Source: Neelides folsomi (Eukaryota; Arthropoda; Collembola; Neelipleona; Neelidae). Taken from it: a stretch of DNA of 64,000 bases. How positions within the stretch are numbered: the first letter of the stretch is position 1; each line of letters begins with the position of its first letter. The position numbers were made by a program, and so were the translations under genes. Location of the stretch: contig JAQGBZ010000121.1 in NCBI GenBank assembly GCA_034687125.1, positions 1 to 64,000 of the forward strand, written 5' to 3'. The notes beneath the pieces were generated by a model that saw only the letters and a list, made by a program, of their open reading frames with translations, searched no databases and was not told the origin of the DNA. Positions 11,999 to 23,805 of the stretch are shown piece by piece.

Positions 11999-13150
11999 AT
12001 GTTTTCTCGAGCCAAGACCTTTGTCCAAAACAATTGGAAGAAGGCCGTGATCGGCGGGGTTGCCTTCCAAGCCGCCAATTACGGCTTCAAATATGCCATG
12101 AATCGCTTGGTGGCTTACCACGAAGCCCAGGCCGAAGATCTCTGGAAGAAGATGAAGAAAGAGGAACATTTCCGATCAATGGACAGCAATTTCGTTTGCA
12201 CTTACAAGTCGCTTCTTCCTCTTCTTCGAGCCTCCACAGCTTCATGTCTCGACTTTGAAAATCTGACTGAGGTTCTCCGGAACGGGATTCAAAATAAAAT
12301 TGGAGTTTGGGAAGAATTGAAAGTCATTGCCTTCACCCGAGTCCTTGCCTCCATCTACGGAACAGCCTTGTTGTCCGTTCTCCTCCGAATACAAATCAGC
12401 GTCATTGGCGGATGTCTCTTCCAGGAATCCGGGAAGATCCGGGAGCCGGAAATGAAGAATGTGAATGGAGAAACAATTGCTAGGATTTCGTCCATCGACA
12501 GCGAACTTCAGGCCAAATATCTTTCCCTGTCTTCCTACCTGGTCGAAACGGGGATGAAGGATCTCTGCATGAACATTTACGAGAAGACGAAGGCGGCCGT
12601 TGGGGCGCTGCCCCTCAAGCAGCAACTCACCCTTTGCGATCTCGAGCAAATATTCTGGAACATCATCGGGGCCTTGAAGCGAGAACGGGGGCTTTCGGGC
12701 AATCCGACCAGAGGGGCTTGGAAATACACAATTCCTCCAGAGACCCTTGGGTCATTCGATGAGTTCAAGAGGGAATTCGAAAGAGGACGGTCGAGCTTCG
12801 AACCTCCAGACATTTACAAAATCCTGATGGTCGAGACTTACGATCTCCTCGAAGCGGACGATGTGACTGGGCTTGTCATCTCTTTTGAGTCGCTTGGACT
12901 GAGCCACTTTTTGGATCGATTGGGCGAATCGCTGCAGACGGCTGGAGACGACTCCAACTCCGTTTCTTACAATGAACTCTTTTCTGAGACTACGAATCCA
13001 TTGGCCAAAATCATCCCGCTCATGAACAGTCTGAGTGATTCTTTTCTCACTGAATCAGATCCGTGGATTCATCTCATTGTCGGATCGGAGAATATTCGAA
13101 CCTTCGGAGCAAATATTTACGAGTCATATTCTTCAACAACTTTATATTAA
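11999..13150 (+). CDS. Pex3: Peroxisomal biogenesis factor 3
   Basis: PEX3 is the membrane anchor that receives PEX19 loaded with peroxisomal membrane proteins. It is a single uninterrupted frame of 383 aa (human PEX3 has 373). Seen: an N-terminal basic stretch followed by a short hydrophobic membrane segment (about residues 15-33). Conserved later blocks include W-E-E-L-K-V-I-A-F-T-R, V-L-L-R-I-Q-x-x-V-I-G-G, L-D/C-D-L-E-Q, and near the end P-L-A-K-I-I-P and A-N-I-Y-E-S/A-Y. These follow human PEX3 in order. It has no introns, unlike its neighbours; it could be an old retrocopy that became the working gene, or simple intron loss. A pyrimidine-rich acceptor (TTGTTATTAG) lies 14 bases before the ATG. 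Confidence 0.93.
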   Translation: MFSRAKTFVQNNWKKAVIGGVAFQAANYGFKYAMNRLVAYHEAQAEDLWKKMKKEEHFRSMDSNFVCTYKSLLPLLRASTASCLDFENLTEVLRNGIQNKIGVWEELKVIAFTRVLASIYGTALLSVLLRIQISVIGGCLFQESGKIREPEMKNVNGETIARISSIDSELQAKYLSLSSYLVETGMKDLCMNIYEKTKAAVGALPLKQQLTLCDLEQIFWNIIGALKRERGLSGNPTRGAWKYTIPPETLGSFDEFKREFERGRSSFEPPDIYKILMVETYDLLEADDVTGLVISFESLGLSHFLDRLGESLQTAGDDSNSVSYNELFSETTNPLAKIIPLMNSLSDSFLTESDPWIHLIVGSENIRTFGANIYESYSSTTLY

Positions 13151-13174
13151 CTTTCATTGGATTTAAATAATAAA

Positions 13175-13180
13175 AATAAA
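13175..13180 (+). terminator. Candidate poly(A) signal of PEX3
   Basis: An AATAAA hexamer lies 25 bases past the PEX3 stop, with further copies by 13230. None is seen between TIMM8 and PEX3. Confidence 0.45.
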
Positions 13181-13912
13181 TTCTTCAGTGATCCCACACC
13201 TGTTTTATGTAATTTACTTAAATAAATAAAGAATAAATTCAAATAAAACTATTTGACCACTTATTGGAACATTGAGATTAATTTATTAATTTTTAGTTTT
13301 CAATTTCGTATGAGGATGGTTTAATTAATTTTTTATATGCCATTTTGAAGAATTTTAGTTATTCTTTTCACTAGAATTTATTTTCACAATTGCAAAGGCC
13401 AATGATCATCGTATGTTCAATGTCAGTTCATCGGGAATATTCGGCAATTCGTTGTCTGTCCTCTTTAGAATTTATAAGATGCTTTATAATATATTTTTAT
13501 ATAAATTTTATATGCTATAAAATTATTATAGTAAGTATATATAATACTAATATAAATTGCCTAATTAAAGTTATTATCAACCTCCACCTTTCAGTACAAG
13601 AGTCTAGAAGATTAAAACAATATTAAAATAATACTTAACTTTATGCACTCGAACTTAAATACCTCTGAAATGGTTTTTTTTGGTAATAATTGGTAATTTG
13701 ACAAGATTAATTGACATTATTTTAAACTTTGAAGAACATTAGGTAGTTGTGTTATAAAGACAGTTTATAATACAATATTTAATTTAGTTTGTTGAAGACT
13801 CAAATTCCCTCCTAATGGTAGATGTCTGGAAACTACAATTCCTAAATTAAATAGAGATGTGAGATAAATATTTATTATTCTTTGGTCAGCTTTTTCTCGG
13901 GACTGAGCAAGT
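13181..13912. other. Convergent gap between PEX3 and arfaptin
   Basis: AT-rich DNA between the 3' ends of PEX3 (+) and arfaptin (-). It should contain both 3' UTRs. No gene is seen; the 78-residue frame at 13390 has no recognisable motif. Confidence 0.6.
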
Positions 13913-15435
13913 CTACTGTTCGAGCCAAGATGGGTTGCTGGAGTTGGGGGTTCTCACATTAATGCTGAATTGCTTCATCGTCGATTCAAGAGCTTGCTGA
14001 TTCCCCGAGAAGTAGGCTGAGATCGCATTGTGAAAGAGCAACAGTTGCTTATGCATCACTTTGATCTTAATAAGTTAATAAAAAGAATTAAGATTTAATT
14101 AAATGATTTAAGTATCAATTTGGGAAGATTGAAATTGTAATTTTTAGTACTCGATTTTCGTCAAGGAATTGCAGCTTCACGTTCACGTCTTCTCTCAACT
14201 TTTCGTAGTTGCATTTATAAAGATTAAAATTCCTTTGGGCTTCTTCAATTTTGGCTGAAGAATTCTCAGATTTAGGGAGTTGGAGCATTAGCTCCAAGTC
14301 GGACCGATAAGCATCATATTCTATTCTGATTTTAAATTTAAAATCAGTTTACTAATTTAAATTAGTTAATATATACCAATAGTTAATATATATGGTATAA
14401 TTAATGTGAATTTATCTACCTTGAATTTTCATATTGTCGAATGGTCAAGATCGTATCTTCAATAGTCTTGTTGCATAACGTATTGACAGAGGATAAGAAG
14501 AAGTTGAGGGCGCTAATGAGAATTTCCCCATTTTTGTGAAGGTTCCTCTGAGTTTCGGCATTGTAGAGAAACTCTTGTTGGAGCTCTGGGGATTTTTGGG
14601 CGAGGTCGGAAAACACGTCCGCGAGTCCTTGCTAGTAATTCAAAAAATTTAATTAAAAGTTCCATTAAAAGGGAAAATTATTGATCGAAACCTGAGTTTG
14701 AATAACGTGATAAAAATGGCTGGTGAAAGCTCGGCTAAGCCCCAATATTTGGAGATATCTTCTCTTGATGTCCCGAAGATGTTCAATCCTCTGCTCGAGT
14801 TCTATCAAAATTCATCTCAATGTGAGCATAAAAATGGTCCACTACTCAATTACCTGAATCAATCGTCCGAGAACTTTTCCCAAGCTTTTCAAACATGAGC
14901 TGTTTGGTGCATTTATACGTGGAAATGCTCCAGTTCTTTATTGTCTCGATTTTCGACTGGGGTGAATGGAAGAGTCGATCATCTCCATTCAAAGGGCTCG
15001 AATCCCTAATGGCATTAGAAATTGACGGAGCCGAAGCTGGGAATAAAAATAAGGATCTTTTAAATCCAGAAACTTCCCATGTTTATCCTCAATAACCCAT
15101 CATTTAATTTCTGATCAATATTCCATTATCCAGATATTAAATCAAAATTGTTTACCTGAAGAAGGGAGCATTGGAGGGAGTGAATTAGGAGCGGCGTATT
15201 GTCGATATTGTGGAGTCTGTCCAGCAGAATTATTTCCCACTTTACCAGCGATCTGATGGGTTGTTGTGAGCGTCGCTGGAGGATTCTCTTGATATTCTTG
15301 CATCCGAGCTGGTGGAAGTTGGCCGTGAAATGACTTGGATTGGGACAGCAATCGACTCCCCGTCGGCCCTTCATTTCTTGTCACATATGATCCGCGCCCT
15401 CCATCTCCATCTCTCAATTCTCCATCGTCAGACAT
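13913..15435 (-). CDS. Arfip: Arfaptin (BAR/AH-domain protein)
   Basis: Arfaptins are crescent-shaped BAR-type dimers that bind Arl1 or Arf/Rac GTPases at the trans-Golgi and act in secretory-granule formation. Exons in transcript order: 15435-15156, 15036-14854, 14801-14692, 14631-14420, 14325-14151 and 14065-13913 (TAG), 370 aa, with phases consistent. Seen: a disordered Ser/Gln/Pro-rich N-terminal third; then [13 protein letters not shown]; the AH core [30 protein letters not shown] and [14 protein letters not shown]; and the ending Q-L-L-L-F-H-N-A-I ... S-W-L-E-Q. This matches human ARFIP1/2. The ATG lies one base after an acceptor (TTTATAG), so a 5' noncoding exon is expected; a gtaagt donor at 15972 is a candidate. 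Confidence 0.94.
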
Positions 15436-17617
15436 TCTATAAAACAATTATGGGGGAAATTAATTATAAATATTGATGGCAAAAACAAGTCTGAGTATAA
15501 TTGATAATTTTTCATTAATTTATAATGTAAAATTTTGCATTATAAATTAATGAAAAATTTTATAAAATGCCCATTTTAACATGGTAGTTGTAAAATATAA
15601 AAATAATCGACTAAATAATGAGTGATGTCAATATCTCATTAAAAATAACAATCATAATGCATTAAAGAATAAATAATAATCTAAACAAAAATCAAAGTTG
15701 AGGCTATATTTTAGATTTAATTGAAACCAGAGTGAATTACAGAAGTTGTTCAATTCTTTAACCGGACAATGTTAATGCACCATATGTCAATACATAAAAT
15801 CCATCTTAATAATAAACTATAGGTTTAAAATAATTGTCTTACTCTTGCTCCATGAGTCTCTAAGCTTTTTCACCCAAGATGTTCAAATCTAACAATTGAA
15901 ACATTATGAAAGAATTTGAATGATGAAATAAAGTAAAAATATTGCCATTAATGACACGTATGGATAACTTACTTAATTTAAATTTGCTAATTCTTTCCTT
16001 CCTCAGCATGTATCAATTAACAGCTGAGGAGTCTTCTGATCGCGTTCTGTTCTGTTGGAACTCTGGAGGTAATACACTCTATCGTATTGGGATTGACAGA
16101 TGAAATCCGATTTTTGCTAAGATGATTTAAAATTAGAGATCAAGTTTGAATTTGTCTAAAAAGGTATTGATCCAACGAGTGGTTTCAACATCTCTTTCCC
16201 TTAATCCACTTTAATTAAGAAAACCGAAATGTGATTGATTTTTCCTTTCAAATTGTGTAAGAGAATCAATGGAGTTGAGGGGAGACGCCTTTTAAGCACG
16301 CAAGACGCAAGCCCAACCACCTAAATTTCTCATGCCCAAACACATAAACACATGGAATTGCATTCTAATAAAAGTAAAAGGATTTGCAAAAACTCTCCAT
16401 ATACAAAACTGCGGTTTCATCCGTGTATTCCTCTCATTTGTCTACAATTATTTTTCCCTTGTCCAGATGTGTGTACGTATTAAAATACATATTAAAATAT
16501 TATCAACCGACTCGAGATGAGTTGGTGCAACGATCCCATCGTGGTTGTCTATTCAGTCCCAGCCAGTTGTTCAGCTGTTGATGATCAGGGACGAGAACAA
16601 TTCACAATATTACATTGACAATTTATACACTTTTATAACTAATTATATCCTACATGATGTAATATCCAAAACATAAAATTATAATTCACCAACTATTTTC
16701 TAAAAATTAAAAAATGTGCCTTTTAGTATATTCGGAAAGGTTAACAGTTAGCTTATACGCATATAAACATAATATGTACCATATATGGTGAAGTAGAGTG
16801 AAAATAAGGTTAAATATGTTATTTTAATGATTTTCATCAATATGTGAGATATGGCTCTATCTTTTATGCGAATCAATAAATTGGAAATGTCCATATGTAA
16901 TATTATATTCATTTGTTTAATCGAATGATTGACATTTGTATGTTGTACATATATGGAATATTCAAATCACATATCCAGAATGGGTTTACGCATTCATAAA
17001 TAATAGCAATTTCCTCAAAGCTTATCTTTTCACATCAAAAATGTTGGTTCTTGTACTCAACATGATAAACCCATTTCCATTATTGTAATTAGTTAAGCCC
17101 CTTACTTATTTGACCATTATTTCTAATAATATCCTTTACTATATTCTCATCAACTTCATATACTTATAAAGTATAATCAAAATTCGGTACTGTTGAACTC
17201 AACTACTGATAACCTCAGTAATGATAATAATTTAGGAACAACAAAACAGCTAATCATGTTATTTATGATAAATACTATTATTATAATATTATACCATATA
17301 AAATACTAATATTATATCATAAAATAACAAACCAATTAAATGTATGGAATAATTATTTGCAACAATTCATTAGCACAAAGAAAAGGGGAGTATGAGTTTG
17401 GCTAAATAATGCTTATTAGGAGAAGGATAAATATTTAATGTAAGGATTTGAAGACTGGAAAGAAGCCATTTGCATAAGTTGAAGATATGTATTCTTTAAG
17501 GTACAAATTTCGAATGTGAATTTGAACATTAAGGTAATTTACAGAGCATTTTCCAGTAGTTATTTCAAATGGTCGTTGATGAGATTTTTTCTTCATTATG
17601 ATTTCTTTTTCATTTAT
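15436..17617. other. Noncoding DNA between arfaptin 5' end and PGK 3' end
   Basis: Holds the upstream (promoter, 5' UTR) region of arfaptin on the minus strand and the PGK 3' UTR. There is a perfect 22-base inverted repeat near 15.5 kb. Region 16000-16600 is slightly richer in GC and may include the arfaptin promoter. The remainder is AT-rich and featureless. Confidence 0.5.
15506..15559. repeat. Perfect 22-base inverted repeat
   Basis: Arms 15506-15527 and 15538-15559 are exact reverse complements of 22 bases around a 10-base loop that itself contains AAAATTTT. They lie in DNA upstream of the arfaptin start, probably its 5' intron. It could form a cruciform, or be the remnant of a tiny inverted-repeat element; no target duplication was resolved. 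Confidence 0.85.
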
Positions 17618-19481
17618 TTAATTGACGTCTGAAAGAGCTGCAACTCCAGGAAGAACTTTTCCTAAAAACACAAATATGTAAATAATTAAAGTACACATTT
17701 TTAAATTTTTATTAAATATATTTAAATTCATAATTCTTTTTTTATTTTTTAAAAAAAGACGAACCTTCGAGTAGTTCCAGACTAGCTCCTCCGCCGGTGC
17801 TCACATGACTCACTTTGTCCTCTGTCCCCCAAAGAGCACAACAAGTGGCAGTGTCGCCACCGCCGATGATTGTGACAACGCCTTTGGCGCTCGCTGCCAC
17901 GACTTCGTCCATGATCCCTTTAGTACCAGCAGCGAAATTTGGAAATTCGAAAACTCCCATCGGCCTGTTCATTATATCCATATTATTCCATATGTGACCA
18001 GACATTTTGTAAGAGACTGGGACGGTTAATCGAATAATTTACCCATTCCAGAGGATCAATTTGGCTCTTCGAACAGGTTCAAGGAATGTGGTGAGTGTAT
18101 CTTTCCCAATATCCAGACCGATCCATCCATCAGGGATCCCATCATCAACAGTGGCGTGGCCAACCTTGGGAAAATATTTTATCATGGATGAATGGAAGTT
18201 GAGAATGGGTCTTTTATGCGGAATGAATCCGTTCTAAATCATTATCTCTTACTTCCGCATCTCTCGCGAATTTATTTCCAGTGATCACGTCGACAGGAAG
18301 ATGGATTTTCACTCCCTTCTCCTCAGCTTTCTTCATCAATTTCTTCACAATCCTCGAGCCCTCTTCATCAAAGAGCGAGTTGCCAATCTGGGGAGGAAAA
18401 GGAGTGAGGTTGATGGGCAAAGTAAACTCTTCGTACCTTCATTCCATGGAGCACTTTAAGGAAAGTGAAGACCATTCCGCCACCGATGATCATTTCATTC
18501 ACTTTGTCAAGAAGATTCTCGATCAGAAGGATTTTGTCTGCCACCTTCGCTCCGCCCAAAATGGCCAAAAACGGTCTGGTTGAAGGAAAAACTTATTACT
18601 TCCCCCCTTCACTTCCAATTTTCACCTCTCTGGAGTTTCGAGGGCCTTCGAGAAGTATTGGAGTTCTTTTTTGAGAAGGAAACCACCCGCTCGGATTTCG
18701 AAGCCTTCTCCAAGCATGGAGCTATGGGCCCGATGAGCCGTTCCGAAAGCATCATTAACATAAATGTCCCCAAGTTGACGGAGAGATTCGCGGAATTTCC
18801 TCACGGCCTCTCCGCTCGCCACAACCTATATTTCCACTATTGCCAATTCCATTCCCAGGAAAATCGAGATAAGAATGAGTTATATGTAGGGAAAACAGAA
18901 GTTCCATTACCTTCGCTCCATTAGCGTCCTTCCCCTTTCCCTCTTCTTCGATGTGGAATCGCAAATTCTCTAATAAAACCACGGACCCGGATGGCACATC
19001 TCGACAGGCTTTGGAAACATCCTCTCCTACACAATTGTTGATGAACGTGACTGATCGCTCAGAAAGCAAATCTCGCAGTTCGGGCAACAAAGGCCCGAGA
19101 GAGAATTTCGGGTTCTGGCAGCCGTCCGGTCGACCCAGATGAGAAATCAAAACCACTGAATGAGCACCTGCATTTAATGCATAATTAATTGACTCGAGAG
19201 ATGCGACGATTCGTTGGTTATTTCGAACTTTCTTCCCATCCATCGGAACATTGTAATCGACTCTGAAATATCCAACATTTAAATATTTAATATTTTAACA
19301 CATGCTTTATTTAAATACAATATTGTGATTGGCACAAATGAATTTTTTCCTATTTACTTCCCATTATAATCGGGAATTCGATGTTGATTTGACGAGTGCG
19401 TAGATTTGTGCTACTTTACCTCATGAGAACTCTTTTCCCAGCCAAGGCCACGTTGTCGATCGTCAATTTATTGAACGCCAT
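17618..19481 (-). CDS. Pgk: Phosphoglycerate kinase
   Basis: Cytosolic glycolytic enzyme: 1,3-bisphosphoglycerate + ADP to 3-phosphoglycerate + ATP. Exons in transcript order: 19481-19420, 19262-18911, 18825-18626, 18575-18437, 18387-18253, 18164-18043, 17964-17765 and 17661-17618 (TAA), 417 aa, the family length, with phases agreeing at all junctions. Seen: the N-domain substrate signature [22 protein letters not shown], the [13 protein letters not shown] block, hinge [24 protein letters not shown], and the nucleotide-site G-G-G-D-T-A-T-C-C with S-T-G-G-G-A-S-L-E. All key motifs look intact. Start context is AAGAAATGG. The donor after 17765 reads gttcgt. A CACGTG box lies just upstream of the start. 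Confidence 0.97.
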
Positions 19482-19496
19482 TTCTTATTCCAACTC

Positions 19497-19502
19497 CACG
19501 TG
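19497..19502 (-). promoter_or_regulatory. CACGTG E-box upstream of PGK
   Basis: A palindromic CACGTG lies 16 bases before the PGK start codon, and a second one at 19925-19930. bHLH-PAS and bHLH-zip factors (HIF, Myc/Max, USF) bind such cores. PGK1 is a classic hypoxia-induced gene in mammals, so a regulatory role is plausible but not shown. Confidence 0.35.
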
Positions 19503-22500
19503 TCAAAATTGATAAGAGCGAAAGCCGGGCGAAAAATATTGTGTTGGAAAAATGAGGGAAAAACTCCTTGGCAGGAACAGAGCTACTAAAAAATTTAGAA
19601 AATAAAAAGAAGTGAATAATACATGTCTTTAACTTCTCCATTCCCTTCCATAAATTCACATTTGTCATATTAAGAAAGACTATGAATAATAATCATCATT
19701 TATAATTAAACTTACCAAGAACCCTTGTATGGAAATCCGAGTTTTATTTCCTATGATTTGATCGGTGAGATGTCCTTTGATTTCCACCTTGCAAATTGGT
19801 TCAAAATGGAAAGTAAACGGAGGAATTGAACTTTACTTTTAGTAAATGGAGAAGATTTGAAAGGTCGAGTCAGAGGGCGAATAAATTAGAGAAGTGAAAA
19901 GGTGTGCGTGGTTTGGCGAGCCGGCACGTGATGAGTCTCTTTCAAGTGATCATTCGATGTGGATGGACAGTTGGACGAGATGCTTTTAATCTTTCAACGT
20001 AGAACCTCCACCAATGTGGAGCTCAAAGAATCTCTCAGATTCTCATTCTCCCCTTGTCCACATCCTCCTGTTTTTGAAAGATAGATAAAGGGAATTGGCC
20101 CTCACAAGACTTACAAGGTTCTGGTGTATGAGATGATTACCATTATTGGTATTTTGGTATATAAGGGGATCAAGTTGACTGGAGATTCTAAACCTTAAAC
20201 CGTTCCAACTAATCGGACTTAAACCTTGAGACCCGAGGACCGAGAAAAGAATATGCCATGATATAGTTTATATATATATAAACCAATGTCTCCCTGTCTC
20301 ACGTCTTTCCTTGTATCGAATCAAAAGTGGATTCATCTTTGGGAAACGAACCGACTGAAAAAGCATTATTCACTCTTTCCTTTTTATCCTGTCAACAGCA
20401 TCTCTTCCCCTCTCTTGAAAATTCTGTCAAGATCTCCTCTCAAAATGTCAAGATGCTTCGTCCCAAAGGCCCACGGACTCAGTGGAGCAAAGAACACAAT
20501 TCTGAGCTTCAATGCATTTCATGTTTTCATATCCAACCTTGTTTGTCCCATGCATATTTACAACACCCACTACTATATATTCTATTTACTCCCTGCTACA
20601 TTATTGTGACATGCATAATTATTTTATGAATTCAGATGAATCATTTGTATTCAAATGAAAGGACTCCAATTTATCGTTACTTCCACTTTAAATAAACTCA
20701 CCCAATAAACATTTACACTTACCATTTATGCAAATGGGATTCGTTGTTAATAAAATAACGCACTTTGGAATTCCTAACCCATTTCAATCAATTAATATCA
20801 ATAAAATAATATTGAGCATACAACCCTGTGGACCGTTTAGGTAATGAGAACATTAAAACTTTGGTGGAATAAAATCTGTTCGGAAAATTTTATATTTAAT
20901 TAAATAAAATTTGTTATATGTTATGCACATATCTTACATAAATACATGATGTTACATGGATATACCTAATACTTAGATAATATATGATAAATATTTGTAT
21001 ATCGATTATGCTAACTCAACTACAAGTCTTGGGAGATTTGTATAAGGCTTAAATTTTAAAAGCGTTTCGTTCCACATTCGCCAATTGGCTTGCTTGAGAC
21101 TCGAGAGGAGACAGAAGATATATCTTTATACGTAATAAAAGTATAAAGTGAAGGTATGTAAAAAATCTTAAAGTTCTTGTATAAATTTTGCACAAGGAGA
21201 GAATGTTTAGGAAATAGACAAGCGGATATAAATAATGCAAACTCTGAAGACTAAGACATGCCTAACTAATATAACTACGTATTATTTTAGTATTTACTAT
21301 AAGGTCATACATGTCTACATAAGTAAATGTATATAGATGGTATAAATACAAAGGTAGTTAATAAATAGTTGACAAAGGATGCGAAGACATGAGATGAAAG
21401 AAATAAGATATAATGATTCAATGAATCATCTCTTTATATTTCCCCCACTTCTGGATGATATTTAAGATATAAGGAGAAGTGGGGGAAGGTCAAGTGTGGA
21501 TATATCCATCTTCAGAATGGCCCACTCCACTCCAATGGAGAAAAATACAAAACGATGGTCCTTTACATATACCCACTTTCCTTCTATTATTATTATTATT
21601 ATTATTATTATATTAAATTTTATTAAATATGAAAAGCATATACTCTGCGTATAAAATACATCCTACATATTTAGTCTTTCTCCCTTCAAGTACATGTGAA
21701 GGTGTGGATGTTAAAGGGAAATGAAACTCTGTCGCATTCACACCATCTCACACATTAAAATATGTTCAAGTGGGAAATTGTAAATGATTTTATTCCCTTT
21801 CCGATCATTAAAATAAAGGAGACTTCATGTCGTAACAGTAAATAGAAAAATGTCTTATAGACATTTAATTCTTTATATCTACTAATGTTATTATTATTGT
21901 CCCCGGGAGCATATATAAATATCCCCAATATATAAAATATCGTCTTAATATACTCTAAATATTATATATGGTACTTATTAAATATGTAAAAGTATTTATT
22001 CCTTGTAATTACAGACACCTTGTAGTACATGTGTTTAAGTTTATAAAAATATCTAGAATATAGTAAATGTTGATATTTAGTAAGTATGGTAGGTATATAT
22101 GTATACCATATTAATAATAGCATAAGTTTATATCATAGTCTTATTGGATTTTTTGTCAGCTTTTATTAGAAACACGACTTGAATTCAAGTGTAAATTTTA
22201 TTGCATTTACATTTAAGAAAACATTTGTTGCCTTTGTTTCATTTTATTGCCCCTACTTGGTTTTTATTATTATAATGGTAATGGACAATGACTTGATAAA
22301 TTTTACTCAAAAAGACTCGTTTGGTTTGGACCACCAAATGAACATTGAAGGGAAAACTTGCTCTGGGATTTGTTTATCATTGAGTCATGAAATCATAGTG
22401 GGAGTAATACAAGGAATGATATGGTATTAGCAATGTTCCATTTTTCGTAGGTTAATCACGAGGTTTATTTTCCCTTTGAACCTCGATGTGATTCGCTTTG

Positions 22501-23628
22501 TCGGTAATATACTTATAAAGTAATGGGGGAAATATTATTGTGTGTGAGTTTGGGGGTTTAGGAACGGATTTCTGAAAGGATCATAGGGCTGAGCATAAAA
22601 ATCCCGAAAAGATATTTGTAAATTGAACAGAATTCAATATCTCTGGCTGTCTGGTTCAAAGGGAATCCCCATTGTAGTTTGGAATAGCGAAGGATATGAA
22701 ATAATACATCTTTACTTTCCCCCTTGTACGTATAATATATGTTAGATACCTGCCCGGAAGAATGGTGGGAGATAAAAGCGGATGGTCTGAATTTTTAAGA
22801 TTTCAAATTCCAGATACGTAGACGGGGATCAGGAGTTTTTGAAGGTTCCTGAAGGATTTGACTCAAGGAATTCCCCGTGTGGAATGAAGAAGAATTATTT
22901 GTAAATATTCAAGAAAAACCATGTGGATTTAATCTCTGGCTAACAGAAAAAGCAAGTTTAGAAAGGAATTTCTCGTCCAATCTCTCGCTCCTTATCCTCT
23001 GACACTTTGAGGATGTAAATAATATTTCTCCTCATTTTATGTCACATTTGAGCATTTGGTTCAAAATGAAGATTCGAGAGAAAACTCCGTCTTGACACCA
23101 GATCATATATTATTGTGTGTTATGAGCCGAGGGAGAAGCCACTTACTTAAATGCATTCAAGAGTTATAACTATATCACTTTACATACTACAATATGAATA
23201 TATGGTACATACTATGTAAGAGTATATGTTTATCTCTCGGACCTCTTATATGGAATTACTCTCATATTAAATCCGCTTTCTTTTACCAGATCCGGGAATA
23301 AATCGAGAGTCATCGATCTTTGATGGTCCTCATTGGAAACCTGTAGTATTTTCTTCTTCAAGACTGTTGTTTCAGTACGGGAATGAATATATGAATGTTT
23401 GTCTTGGAATGAGCCATCGGTCCTTTGTTGGGGAGGGGACTGTGAATTTGTGGGGAATTCGATTGATTACCACTGCGACGAGTTTCCTTCCCTCATATCC
23501 CGGTAATTGGTCATGATTGGATTAAGGGTTGAGGGCGTATCGGCCCATGGCACCAAAAGGAAATTTTCCTCATCATTTTCCTTTTCATTTCCTTGTAGAG
23601 AAAGTTGAAGTGGATTTTGGTTGCATAC
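19503..23628. other. Upstream of PGK: intergenic DNA
   Basis: Contains the PGK promoter side, a second CACGTG (19925-19930), an AT-rich stretch with a (TTA)n microsatellite at about 21588-21612, and a 13-base perfect hairpin at 21440-21487. From about 22.4 kb the GC content rises. No gene recognised; the frames present lack family motifs. Confidence 0.5.
21440..21487. repeat. Short perfect hairpin (13-base arms)
   Basis: Arms 21440-21452 and 21475-21487 (TTCCCCCACTTCT and its exact complement) flank a 22-base loop. Weak extra pairing inside the loop is possible. It is too short to call as a miRNA precursor without expression data. Confidence 0.6.
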
Positions 23629-23805
23629 CTTCATGAGAGACTTGCGCAGTCTCGGTTGGCCTCCACAGGGCTGGATAGACCTTAGTTTGACCTTCCCTGT
23701 GAGGGAAATATGCTGGCTCCTCAAGGGGGCCGAAATGTGACGACGGGAATCGTTCCCCAAGCTCCCGCTATCCGCAACGGTCCACCGAGGGCGAGTCGGA
23801 TTCAT
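23629..23805 (-). CDS. Possible 5' coding exon, unknown protein
   Basis: A 59-codon frame starts with ATG at 23805 and ends exactly at a consensus-like donor (AAG|gtatgc). It is basic and Ser/Arg-rich (M-N-P-T-R-P-R-W-T at the start, R-L-R-K-S-L-M-K at the end). Its GC content is well above that of its surroundings. I could not find a convincing partner exon downstream and do not recognise the protein. It may equally be a chance frame in a higher-GC block. Confidence 0.25.
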
